Shown here: piece by piece, positions 36,916 through 44,550 of the stretch
Layout: every line of letters starts with the position of its first letter
Position numbering within the stretch: position 1 is the stretch's first letter
From: Methanomassiliicoccaceae archaeon UBA472
GTDB lineage: Archaea > Thermoplasmatota > Thermoplasmata > Methanomassiliicoccales > UBA472
DNA length: 64,000 bases
Reading direction: 5' to 3'
Assembly (NCBI GenBank): GCA_002497075.1
Contig: DAML01000012.1
Span: 36,757-100,756 of the forward strand
Notes under the pieces: generated by a model
The model's input: the letters and a program-made list of their open reading frames with translations, nothing else
What the model was told of the DNA's origin: nothing
The model's database searches: none
Program-made: the position numbers and the translations under genes

Positions 36916-37269
36916 TCACTCCTTCGCGGCCTTCTCGGCCTCGGCCTTCTTGGCGGCCCTGGCCTTCTTCCTGGTGACGGTCTTGACCTTGGGCTCGGCC
37001 TTCTTCTCGACCTTCTCCTCGATCACGACCTCGGACCTCTCCTCGACCTTGGCCTCGGACTTCCCCTTGGCCGCCATGGTTATGCCCTTCTTGGTGGCGT
37101 AGGCCTTGGTCCAGGTGACGTTCCTGGGCACCCGCTTGAGCTCGATCATGTTCTTGTAGCACTTGTTGGTGCAGTAGAGCAAGGTCGTGCCGTCCTTCCT
37201 GACATACATCTTGCCGGTTCCAGGCTCGATCTGCTCTCCGCAGAACGAGCATAAGTGTTGCTCAACCAT
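36916..37269 (-). CDS. rpl24e: Ribosomal protein L24e with charged C-terminal extension
   Basis: A 117-residue protein. The first 60 residues are the L24e zinc domain, with CSFCGEQIEPGTGKMYV and LLYCTNKCYKNMIELKR supplying four cysteines. The remaining 50 residues form a low-complexity Lys/Ala/Glu tail (from about GKSEAKVEERSE on), beyond the usual archaeal length of about 60. The tail looks disordered and basic overall, perhaps an rRNA-binding extension. Confidence 0.95.
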   Translation of the reverse strand: MVEQHLCSFCGEQIEPGTGKMYVRKDGTTLLYCTNKCYKNMIELKRVPRNVTWTKAYATKKGITMAAKGKSEAKVEERSEVVIEEKVEKKAEPKVKTVTRKKARAAKKAEAEKAAKE

Positions 37270-37282
37270 GTGTATGACCTCC

Positions 37283-37495
37283 TTACCTCAGGGAGAGCTT
37301 CCTCGCCTCTCTTGACGTCTCTCTGAGCATCAGGATGTCGCCCATGCGGACCGGACCCATGATGTTCCTGGTGATGATCCTTCCCTTGTCGCGGCCGTCC
37401 AGCACGCGGACCTTGACCTGGGTGGCTTCCCCGGTCATGCCCGTCCTGCCGATTATCTCCACAACCTCTGAAGGAATGCTATCTTCGTCTGCCAT
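37283..37495 (-). CDS. rps28e: Ribosomal protein S28e
   Basis: A 70-residue S28e. The core VVEIIGRTGMTGEATQVKVRV is present in pieces at about 11-31, and GRIITRNIMGPVRMGDIL near 38-55 is the family signature. It ends LRETSREARKLSLR, the conserved C-terminus. Middle gene of the L7Ae-S28e-L24e-ndk operon. Confidence 0.96.
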   Translation of the reverse strand: MADEDSIPSEVVEIIGRTGMTGEATQVKVRVLDGRDKGRIITRNIMGPVRMGDILMLRETSREARKLSLR

Positions 37496-37507
37496 CTATG
37501 ACACCCT

Positions 37508-37879
37508 TTAGCCCTTTATCTTCTTGACCTGGTCGACCAGGGCCTCCAGGATGGGCTTGCCCTTTCCAGCGTCGAGTATGGCGATGGAGGCGGTGGGCTT
37601 CTCCAGTCCGCAAGAGGCGCCCAGCTGGGCCTTGCTGTCAACGTAGACGTACGGAATGTTCCTCTCCTCGCAGAGCATGGGCATGTGAGCCAGTATCTCA
37701 GGGGGCTGAACGTCCTCGGCCAGAACGACCAGGACTGCCTCTCCGCGCTCCACGATCTTGGTGACCTCGTTGGTGCCCTTCTTCAGCTTGCCGGTGTCCC
37801 GGGCCAGCTCGACGACCTCATAGGCCTTGTCCTTGAGTTCCTTGGGCATCTCGAATCTAACGAACACTGCTTTTGCCAA
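37508..37879 (-). CDS. rpl7ae: Ribosomal protein L7Ae
   Basis: A 123-residue RNA kink-turn-binding protein of the large subunit, also the core protein of archaeal box C/D and H/ACA RNPs. Landmarks are KKGTNEVTKIVERGEAVLVVLAEDVQP (in part, about 30-56) and CEERNIPYVYV. The start is a TTG at 37879 because GGAGG lies 7 bases upstream and the product then begins LAKAVFVRFEMP, as in relatives. An ATG at 37921 in frame would add 14 residues without ribosome-binding site or homology. First gene of the operon. Confidence 0.94.
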   Translation of the reverse strand: MAKAVFVRFEMPKELKDKAYEVVELARDTGKLKKGTNEVTKIVERGEAVLVVLAEDVQPPEILAHMPMLCEERNIPYVYVDSKAQLGASCGLEKPTASIAILDAGKGKPILEALVDQVKKIKG

Positions 37880-37957
37880 ACTTATACCTCCTTCCGATGC
37901 GTTAACATCCTCATTATTCATGGGCTCATAAGAGCAGGAACGCTCAAAGGAGTGGTT

Positions 37958-37966
37958 CTATAAAAG
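37958..37966 (-). promoter_or_regulatory. TATA box of the L7Ae ribosomal operon
   Basis: CTTTTATAG on the minus strand, with an AACC purine/C context just upstream as in archaeal BRE elements. Transcription would begin near 37935, leaving a leader of about 55 nt before the TTG start, consistent with use of the GGAGG site. Confidence 0.6.
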
Positions 37967-38087
37967 GGTTATCCACCCCCGCGGAACAGGGCCAGGGACC
38001 ATTATGGGGGGATGCCCTTTTCTCTTCCCATAAAATTCCAGGAGATCATTAATATGGTGATATTTTTTTCTATGCAGGGTGCGAGAC

Positions 38088-38312
38088 ATGAAAATGCCAG
38101 TCCCGAAGAAGATAATGATAGGTTTGGGAGCGTTCTTGGCGGTCATCGGAGACACGCTAGCTTACTACATGATGACCGTGACGCACGAGGAGACCGTTCT
38201 GTTCATGACCACCGAGGTCTTCACCTACGAGCGAGACGCCATAATCACTCCGGTGGCCATCGGCATCATCGGTGTGTTGCTTCTGGTCCTGGGCACGACA
38301 GCCAAGGACTGA
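38088..38312 (+). CDS. Small two-span membrane protein
   Basis: A 74-residue protein with two hydrophobic helices (IMIGLGAFLAVIGDTLAYYMM at about 9-29 in pieces, and ITPVAIGIIGVLLLVLGTT near the C-terminus) linked by a polar loop. The ATG at 38088 is about 20 nt after a TATTTTTTTC stretch. No family recognised; the hydropathy pattern is that of a genuine short membrane protein. Confidence 0.6.
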   Translation: MKMPVPKKIMIGLGAFLAVIGDTLAYYMMTVTHEETVLFMTTEVFTYERDAIITPVAIGIIGVLLLVLGTTAKD

Positions 38313-38320
38313 AGTTCCTA

Positions 38321-39055
38321 TCATGACAGCACCTTGGAGAAGATCTGACCCAGTCCGTCGACCGCTAAAAGTCCTTTCTCCTCCAGGGAGTAGAGATGCG
38401 TTCTGCGGTCCACGTTCACGTATCCCGAGTCCACCAGTTTCCTTAGGTGGAACTGCAGGTGTCCCTTCTGCATCTGCAGCTCCGACAACATCTCGGTGAA
38501 GCTGCGTGAGCTCGTGTACAGCAACGCCAGTATCTTGAGCCTCACCGTATTGGAAAGGGGGCTGAGCATGGCTTCCAGCTTTTCCGGCTCGAGGCCGGCG
38601 TAGGCGCTGTCGCAGGACCTCCGGATACCGGGGCGCCCGGTATGGAACCGCAGCGTCTCGAGCATGGCCATCTGCTGCCTGCTCCGGTCCAGGACCGAGA
38701 GCAGCTCGTATTTCCGCTCGGCCTCCAACTTCAGGTCCGTGAGTCGGGCCACCACCTCCCGGACCTCGTCCAAAGACCTTATGGCGCCATCCAGGTCGTT
38801 GAGCTCGTACCTCTCCATCGCCCGGTCGTACAGGCCCGAGATGTCCATAAGGACCGTCGATGGCCGGCCCGGCCACCCTTTCAGAAGATCGCGCAAGGCC
38901 TCGCGGTTATTCTCCAGATAGGATGTGCCTATCTGCTCGTGGAAGGCCTGGTCCATCTCGTCCCGGCGCAGGGATGTGACCGAGCGCCCGAGGGAGTCCA
39001 GACCCTGACGGAGCTCCTCGATCTTTCTCAGCAGTTCGTTCTCGCCCTCGCTCAT
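38321..39055 (-). CDS. Winged-helix regulator with N-terminal coiled coil
   Basis: A 244-residue protein. The N-terminal half (1-150) is mainly charged helix with heptad character (ENELLRKIEELRQGLDSLGR and LTDLKLEAERKYELLSVLDR). The C-terminal part (about 165-244) is an ArsR-type winged helix: LSNTVRLKILALLYTSSRSF, FTEMLSELQMQKGHLQFHLRKL and the wing YVNVDRRTHLYSLEEKG. The ATG at 39055 lies at the edge of a palindrome shared with the divergent DUF1638 gene, so it probably controls itself and that gene. Confidence 0.8.
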   Translation of the reverse strand: MSEGENELLRKIEELRQGLDSLGRSVTSLRRDEMDQAFHEQIGTSYLENNREALRDLLKGWPGRPSTVLMDISGLYDRAMERYELNDLDGAIRSLDEVREVVARLTDLKLEAERKYELLSVLDRSRQQMAMLETLRFHTGRPGIRRSCDSAYAGLEPEKLEAMLSPLSNTVRLKILALLYTSSRSFTEMLSELQMQKGHLQFHLRKLVDSGYVNVDRRTHLYSLEEKGLLAVDGLGQIFSKVLS

Positions 39056-39056
39056 G

Positions 39057-39097
39057 AGTAATAGAATATTAGTACCTAGGTATATTAAAATATTACT
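39057..39097. promoter_or_regulatory. Operator-like palindrome between divergent genes
   Basis: Outer arms AGTAATA (39057-39063) and TATTACT (39091-39097) and the inner palindrome TACCTAGGTA (39073-39082) share one centre near 39077. The element is AT-rich and overlaps the likely TATA boxes of both divergent genes. Binding of the HTH protein at 38321-39055 is inferred. Confidence 0.65.
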
Positions 39098-39119
39098 AAC
39101 TCCGATGATGTCGCAGGTC

Positions 39120-39764
39120 ATGAAAATGAAGATCGGCGTTGTAGCATGCGAGAGCTTCCGGAAGGAGATGGACATTCTTACAGAGGGCGACCCGGACATA
39201 GTGCACAAGGAATACCTGGAGTTTGGGCTGCATTCCTACCCCCAGGACCTGAAGAGGGCGGTCGTGGAGCACGTTAACGCACTGCAGGGAAAGGTGGACG
39301 CGATCTTCCTGGGATTCGGGACCTGCAATTCCCTCAAGGACGTTCGCAAGGAGCTGGTGGTCCCTACGGTCACCATCGAGGCCGATGATTGCGTGGGCGC
39401 CCTCCTTACCAATGAAGAGTACGCCCGAGAGAAGAAGGTCTGCGCGGGGACCCTGTTCGCCATCCCGTTCATGTCCGAGATGGGCACCGAGTATTTCGAG
39501 AAGGAGCTTTACAGCAAGATGCCGAACTACGAGGAGCTGGGGGTCGACGCGCAGTGGTTCCTGGACATGCTGTTCGACGGTTATTCCAGGCTCCTGCTCG
39601 TGGACACCGGGGTGGGCGACGCGGAGGCGTTGAAGAGGAGATCCATGGACATGGCTAAGAGGCTCAACCTGCGTTATGAGGAAAGACAAGGAACCCTACA
39701 GGTCCTGAAGGACCGCCTCCAGGACACCAAGGAATTGGCCTCCTCCCTGGCTCGTTCGGGATAG
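39120..39764 (+). CDS. DUF1638 family protein
   Basis: A 214-residue protein of the DUF1638 family, known mainly from methanogens and anaerobes, where it often lies near corrinoid methyltransferase genes. Landmarks are IGVVACESFRKEMD near the start, FLGFGTCNSLKDV near 64-76 with a conserved cysteine, ADDCVGALLTNEEYARE near 88-104, and LLLVDTGVGDAE near 159. No methyltransferase lies in this window. I use ATG 39120; ATGs at 39105 and 39108 are in frame. Confidence 0.8.
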   Translation: MKMKIGVVACESFRKEMDILTEGDPDIVHKEYLEFGLHSYPQDLKRAVVEHVNALQGKVDAIFLGFGTCNSLKDVRKELVVPTVTIEADDCVGALLTNEEYAREKKVCAGTLFAIPFMSEMGTEYFEKELYSKMPNYEELGVDAQWFLDMLFDGYSRLLLVDTGVGDAEALKRRSMDMAKRLNLRYEERQGTLQVLKDRLQDTKELASSLARSG

Positions 39765-39767
39765 GCC

Positions 39768-40736
39768 CTAGATGAAGTGCAGCTGCTCCTCGTGGGGGTG
39801 GCGCACCCTTTTCACCTTTTCGAACGTGGCGCACACCGGCTGCTCCGTGTCGTTGCCGTAATGCAGGTACCACTTGTTGCACAGCCATTCCTGCAGCTTC
39901 GCGATGTCCTCGTTCTCCATATGGCGGAAGCGCCCCTGCAGCTTCAGATAGTCCGTCACGGGCAGCATGGTCTGCGGCTTGTACGTGGTCCGGGCCACCC
40001 CGTCATCCAATTCGTACAATGTCCACATCCCGGTCTCCACTGCCAACCGCGATATCTCCACGGTCATGGAGGGATCGGAGCGCCAGCCGGGAACGCAAGG
40101 CGTCATGACGTGCAGGAAGCGGAATCCCTTCTTGGCCTTGGCCTTCTCCACTTTCCTTACGAAGTCATTGAAGTGGGCGATGGATAACGACGCGGCGTAC
40201 GGCGGGTCGTGGGCGGCTATGATGGCCATGAGGTCCTTCTTGAACTCCCTCTTGCCCTCCACCTTCTTACCGACCGGCGTGGTCGTGGTCCACGCCCCGA
40301 ATGGCGTCGCCCCGGACCGCTGGATGCCGGTGTTCATGTACCCTTCGTTGTCCAGGCACACGTACAGAATGTCCTCGTTGCGCTCCGCCGCTCCGGACAA
40401 CGCCTGGAGACCGATGTCGAACGTCCCGCCGTCGCCGGCCAGACCGACCACCGTGGAGCTGAGGCCCCGGCGCCGCTGAGCCGCCCGTATCCCTGAGGTC
40501 ACCGCCCCGGTGTTCTCGAAGGCCGTGAAAAGATAGGGCGTCCTGAAGTTGCTGGTAGGATACATGGCGCTGATGACCACCAGGCACGAGGCGGGAACGT
40601 AGACGGTGGTGTCTGCCCCCAGTATCCTCATGATGTTCTTGACCGCCACGGCCATGCCGCAGCCGGCACAGGCCCCGTGGCCGCTGACGAACATATCGTT
40701 CGTAGGCATGTCCTTGATGGTCCTTATCTCGCTCAT
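39768..40736 (-). CDS. porB: 2-Oxoacid:ferredoxin oxidoreductase beta subunit
   Basis: A 322-residue TPP-binding subunit. GHGACAGCGMAVAVKNI near 19-35 holds cysteines for the proximal 4Fe-4S cluster, and the TPP motif is GLAGDGGTFDIG near 93-104 with the closing LDNEGYMNTGIQRSG near 128-142. Together with PorA and PorGD it makes acyl-CoA from 2-oxoacids, or the reverse, with ferredoxin. Overlap with porA is ATGA. Pyruvate is the likeliest substrate, as GYMNTGIQRSG is typical of PorB, but 2-oxoisovalerate (Vor) remains possible. Confidence 0.92.
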   Translation of the reverse strand: MSEIRTIKDMPTNDMFVSGHGACAGCGMAVAVKNIMRILGADTTVYVPASCLVVISAMYPTSNFRTPYLFTAFENTGAVTSGIRAAQRRRGLSSTVVGLAGDGGTFDIGLQALSGAAERNEDILYVCLDNEGYMNTGIQRSGATPFGAWTTTTPVGKKVEGKREFKKDLMAIIAAHDPPYAASLSIAHFNDFVRKVEKAKAKKGFRFLHVMTPCVPGWRSDPSMTVEISRLAVETGMWTLYELDDGVARTTYKPQTMLPVTDYLKLQGRFRHMENEDIAKLQEWLCNKWYLHYGNDTEQPVCATFEKVKRVRHPHEEQLHFI

Positions 40737-41908
40737 TCCATATCCCCCCTGAGACCGTGCCAGGTGACGGGCCGAACCATCTCTCCCCTGGATGCCTTCT
40801 CAACGATTTCGTACATCTCCCTCATGTGCTCCGGGGTGATGTCGCGGCCTCCTATTCCGGCTACATGGCCGGTGACCACGGTCGGCACGTTGCACAGGGC
40901 CGCGGCCACCTCGGTATACACTGGACCGCCGCCATTGAACGATGCGGAACGGTCGAAGACGCCCAACGCCTTGAGATCGCGGCACGCTTCGCACAGCTCC
41001 TTGAACGGGAATGGCCTCATGAAGCGCAGTTTGATCAATCCCGCCTTCTCACCCTTATCCCGGAGCTCGTCCACTATCTGACGCGCTAGCCCGGTGGCCG
41101 TCCCCAGCGTCAGCATGGCGTATTCGGCGTCCTCCATGCGGTAGGTGTCGATCAAACCCCCGTAGGAACGGCCGAACTCCCTGGCGAACAGTTCGTCCAC
41201 CTCGGCGATGACCTCGCGGGAGTGGTCGACCGCCCGGTCCAGCTGGTAGCGCATCTCCATGGCGTACTCCGGCCCCACGATCGGATTTATCAGCTTGGGA
41301 TAGGAGGGGTCCAGCATGTTGTACGGAACGAACCGGGGAAGGAAGCGGTCCACCTCCTCCTGCTCAGGCATGTCCACCCGCTCCACGGTGTGCGACAGGA
41401 TGAAGCCGTCTAGGCAGACCATGACCGGAAGCAGCACCCGGCGGTCCTCCGCCAGACGGAAAGCCATGAGCGTGGCGTCCAGCGCCTCCTGGTTATCTTC
41501 GACGTAGACCTGCAGCCATCCCGAGTCCCGCTCGGCCATGGAGTCGTTGTACTCCACCCATATGCCTGAAGCCGCCCCAAGGGAACGGTTGACGTTGGCC
41601 ATCACGATGGGCAGGCGGTTCTGCGGCACGGCGTACAGCATCTCGTGCATTAACGCCAGTCCCTGCGAGGACGTCGCGGTGAACACGCGGACGCCACCGG
41701 CGCTGGCGCCAATGGCCATGCTCATGACCGAGTGCTCGCTGTCGGCAGGGATGAAGTCAGCGTCCAGCTCCCCGTCGTTTATGAACTCCGCCAGCTGCTC
41801 CACGATGAGCGTCTGCGGGGTGATGGGGAAGGACGGGACCACCTCCGTCCTGGCGAGCTTCGCCGCGTAGGCCACGGCGTGATCTGCGCTTATGACCTTC
41901 ACCTTCAT
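40733..41908 (-). CDS. porA: 2-Oxoacid:ferredoxin oxidoreductase alpha subunit
   Basis: A 391-residue subunit. It opens KVISADHAVAYAAKLARTEVVPSFPITPQTLI, seen in parts at 3-34, with the domain I ADSEHSVMSMAIGASAGGVRVFTATSSQG region at about 54-82 (in pieces) and SGWLQVYVEDNQEALD near 127-142. The C-terminal domain ends with GGRDITPEHM. Overlaps on both sides (4 nt each) make porGD-porA-porB a tight operon. Confidence 0.93.
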   Translation of the reverse strand: MKVKVISADHAVAYAAKLARTEVVPSFPITPQTLIVEQLAEFINDGELDADFIPADSEHSVMSMAIGASAGGVRVFTATSSQGLALMHEMLYAVPQNRLPIVMANVNRSLGAASGIWVEYNDSMAERDSGWLQVYVEDNQEALDATLMAFRLAEDRRVLLPVMVCLDGFILSHTVERVDMPEQEEVDRFLPRFVPYNMLDPSYPKLINPIVGPEYAMEMRYQLDRAVDHSREVIAEVDELFAREFGRSYGGLIDTYRMEDAEYAMLTLGTATGLARQIVDELRDKGEKAGLIKLRFMRPFPFKELCEACRDLKALGVFDRSASFNGGGPVYTEVAAALCNVPTVVTGHVAGIGGRDITPEHMREMYEIVEKASRGEMVRPVTWHGLRGDME

Positions 41909-42804
41909 CTGGATCCCCCCTTGATCATGTCGATGGCCTTTACCGGACACACCTGGGCGCATATGCCGCAACCCTTGCAGTAGTTGAGGTCCCAGCGCAC
42001 GTAGTCGTCCTCCTCCCTCTTGATGCACCCCTCGGGGCAGGAGAACCAGCAGCGCAGGCACCTGACGCATTTCTCCTTGTCATAGCGGGGGGTCTGCACC
42101 CTCCAGCTGCCGGTGAGGTTCTGGCGGGCGCCCCCGGGACCGACAGCCACTCCTTCCACGACCCTCTCGTCAAGTGTGGTGCCGATGGGGATGTCCCTCC
42201 ATCCAGGCAGCCATTCATTCTTCTGCGCCAGAGGTCGCTTTCCCTTGCACCTGCCGATGACCGCCTGGGCATGAGCCGCGGCCGCGGCGGCCGCATTGCT
42301 CCGTGCGGCCACCTCCCCGAACTTCTCCCCGAAGCGGTTCGCGATGGCCTGCTGCATGGACTCCATGCTGACCAGGTCGCATACCCTGACCACGGCGCCC
42401 AGTATCGCCGTGTTCACTATCGGGGCCTTGAGAAACTCCATGGCTATCGACGTCGCGGGGACCGTGGCGCACTCCACCTCCACCCCTAGATCGATCTCCG
42501 TCGGGAGCTTCCTGGTGTTGATGACCGCCTTACCACCCGGTTTAAGACCGCGGGCCACTGGCTCTATATCCAGAAGCGACCCGTCCAGCACCACCAGCAG
42601 GTCGGGCTCGTAGACCTGCGATTTGATGCTGATCTTCCGGTCGTCTATGCGGGCGAAAGCCATGACAGGAGCGCCGCGCCGTTCCGCCCCGAAATATGGG
42701 AAGGCCTGAGCGTGCCTGCCCTCGATGACCGCCGCCTCCGCCAAAGCCTGGGCGGCCATGACCGCACCCTGCCCTCCGCGACCGTGGAACCGGACCTCGT
42801 ACAT
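41905..42804 (-). CDS. 2-Oxoacid:ferredoxin oxidoreductase gamma-delta fusion
   Basis: A 299-residue protein joining two subunits that are separate in many archaea. The gamma part (1-185) begins YEVRFHGRGGQGAVMAAQ and has ERRGAPVMAFARI. The delta part (about 200-299) carries two 4Fe-4S motifs: CVRCLRCWFSCPEGC and CKGCGICAQVCPVKAID. A linker with an alanine run (AAAAAAHAQ) separates them near 175. The fusion delivers electrons from the TPP site to ferredoxin. First gene of the operon; an upstream GTG/ATG frame to 42819 adds five residues. Confidence 0.93.
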   Translation of the reverse strand: MYEVRFHGRGGQGAVMAAQALAEAAVIEGRHAQAFPYFGAERRGAPVMAFARIDDRKISIKSQVYEPDLLVVLDGSLLDIEPVARGLKPGGKAVINTRKLPTEIDLGVEVECATVPATSIAMEFLKAPIVNTAILGAVVRVCDLVSMESMQQAIANRFGEKFGEVAARSNAAAAAAAHAQAVIGRCKGKRPLAQKNEWLPGWRDIPIGTTLDERVVEGVAVGPGGARQNLTGSWRVQTPRYDKEKCVRCLRCWFSCPEGCIKREEDDYVRWDLNYCKGCGICAQVCPVKAIDMIKGGSR

Positions 42805-42882
42805 AGAACACCGGTTCATAATCTGAGCGTGACTTATTTAACGCTCCGCCTCTGATTTAAAAAGAAGGATGTTGGAAAGAGT

Positions 42883-43806
42883 TTAGACCTTCACCAGGTC
42901 GGACCATCCTTCGTATCGGGGATCCTCGCCCATGGCGGCCTTGTGGAACACCACGCCCAGCTTCTTGGTCACCGGCCCGATATTGCCCTCCGCTATCAAC
43001 CGATTGTCGATCGAGCGGATCGGGGATATCTCCGCCGCGGTACCGGTCATGAACACCTCGTCGGCCATGTACAGCTCGGAGCGGGTGATGTCCTTCTCCA
43101 CGACCTCTATTCCCAGGTCCCGGCCGATGGTCATGATGCAGTCCCTGGTGATGCCTTCCAGTATCCCGGCGGACACCGGCGGCGTGAACAGCCTGCCGTT
43201 CTTGACCATGAACACGTTCTCCCCGGTCCCTTCGGCCACGTTGCCGTTGGGGTTGAGCATCAGCGCCTCGTCGCAGCCGTGCTGGATAGCCTCCAGCTTC
43301 GCGATCACCGAGTTCACGTAATGCCCGCTGACCTTGGCATTGAGGGCGGCAGCGTGGTTGGAGTACTTCTCCCATGAAGACGTGATTATGTTCGCCCCCT
43401 GCTCCACCTGGTCCTTGCCCATGTACACGCCCATGTAGGTGCACATGATGCTGACGTTAGTGCCCAGCTTACTGGGGTTCAGCCCGATCTTGTACTCGGG
43501 GTGAACGCCGTAGAATGCCAGCGGCCTCAGGTAATCTCCCTTCGGGTCCGCTTCCCTGACCACCTCGCGGCAGGCCTCGCACAATTCGTCCAAAGAGTAC
43601 GGCACCTTCATCTGTAATACCTTAGCCGAGTTCAGGAACCGGACCATGTGGTCCCTCAGCCGGAATATGTTCCTTCCCTGAGCGGTGTGATATACACGGA
43701 TGCCCTCGAAGACCCCGGTCCCGTAATGGAAACCATGCGCCAGCACGTGCACCTTGGCGTCCTCGAAGTTCACCAGACGTCCGTCCATCCAGATCTTTCC
43801 CTTCAT
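42883..43806 (-). CDS. ilvE: Branched-chain amino acid aminotransferase
   Basis: A 307-residue class IV PLP enzyme. The start MKGKIWMDGRLVNFEDAKV, FHYGTGVFEGIRVY near 31-44, the PLP lysine in AALNAKVSGHYVNS (about Lys156) and GTGENVFMVKNGRLFTPP near 190-207 are standard. It interconverts leucine, isoleucine and valine with their 2-oxoacids. A GAGGTGAT ribosome-binding site lies between it and the upstream ACT gene. With the por operon next door, flux between branched 2-oxoacids and acyl-CoA is conceivable. Confidence 0.93.
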   Translation of the reverse strand: MKGKIWMDGRLVNFEDAKVHVLAHGFHYGTGVFEGIRVYHTAQGRNIFRLRDHMVRFLNSAKVLQMKVPYSLDELCEACREVVREADPKGDYLRPLAFYGVHPEYKIGLNPSKLGTNVSIMCTYMGVYMGKDQVEQGANIITSSWEKYSNHAAALNAKVSGHYVNSVIAKLEAIQHGCDEALMLNPNGNVAEGTGENVFMVKNGRLFTPPVSAGILEGITRDCIMTIGRDLGIEVVEKDITRSELYMADEVFMTGTAAEISPIRSIDNRLIAEGNIGPVTKKLGVVFHKAAMGEDPRYEGWSDLVKV

Positions 43807-43815
43807 CTCATCACC

Positions 43816-44196
43816 TCAGATGGCGTTGACCGCTCTTATGAAGCGGTCCGGGTTGGTGGCCTGGAGCATCTTCTCCACTTCCTCTATGGAGCCGATCAGA
43901 CGAGCCTTGCCGAAGGTGTTCCCGACCAGGGCGTACGCTTCCTGGCGGCTCTCGTCCACCAGCTCGACCTGGATTATGTCGTGCAGCCTCTGCAGGCTGT
44001 CGACGGCCCATTCCGCCTGCTTGCGGTCGGAGACCGTGAGGACGACGCGGGACTTGCCGGGCATCTCGCACTTCCCGACGACGATGGTGTCCACGTTGAT
44101 TTTGCGGCGGGTGAACTCGCCCATGATCCTCTGCATGACCCCGAACTCGTCATTCACGACCATCGATATGACTTCCATGTCGATCCCTGTCCTCAC
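43816..44196 (-). CDS. ACT-domain protein, acetolactate synthase small-subunit-like
   Basis: A 126-residue protein. The ACT domain covers about 7-80: ISMVVNDEFGVMQRIMGEFTRRKINVDTIVVG in pieces. A second segment, LVDESRQEAYALVGNTFGKARLIGS, resembles the C-terminal part of IlvN but is short. Likely role is feedback regulation of branched-chain synthesis, supported by ilvE directly downstream. The catalytic ilvB is not in view. The GTG at 44196 overlaps the upstream stop; an ATG at 44178 would place the start immediately at the first ACT strand. Confidence 0.78.
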   Translation of the reverse strand: MRTGIDMEVISMVVNDEFGVMQRIMGEFTRRKINVDTIVVGKCEMPGKSRVVLTVSDRKQAEWAVDSLQRLHDIIQVELVDESRQEAYALVGNTFGKARLIGSIEEVEKMLQATNPDRFIRAVNAI

Positions 44197-44417
44197 TTCT
44201 TTCCTTTTATCGGTATCTGATAGTTCCGCACGCTGTGGTTCTTCTTTATAGGTTGGTAATAACCGTCGTCATTGCGCCCGTTGTCCTGTCCGCTAGGATA
44301 CTTCGGTGTGGATAACCAGGGCAGCTGACGGCAGTCGCTTCCCTCGATCACCTTGGGGCGACGCCCCGCGCCTTTCGCCACACCAAGGACCAGCAGTCCG
44401 AACAGGAGCATTCTCAT
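44193..44417 (-). CDS. Short secreted or anchored peptide, possible
   Basis: A 74-residue frame starting MRMLLFGLLVLGVAKGAG, a weak signal-like hydrophobic stretch, then a polar, Asn/Tyr/Lys-rich tail ending IPIKGKK. The stop TGA overlaps the GTG of the ACT gene as GTGA, the coupling found elsewhere here, which is the main argument for it. No homologue recognised. A longer frame reaches 44495. Confidence 0.4.
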   Translation of the reverse strand: MRMLLFGLLVLGVAKGAGRRPKVIEGSDCRQLPWLSTPKYPSGQDNGRNDDGYYQPIKKNHSVRNYQIPIKGKK

Positions 44418-44550
44418 TGACAACCCAACCTCACAATGAACGGGAAAGCCAAAGGCTCCCCTTTCAGATACCCAAGACGCGCTGGACCAGAACAATGTCG
44501 GTGCAAATGCTCAGCGCTTCCATGGTCCTTTTGTATTTCTGACACCATAT

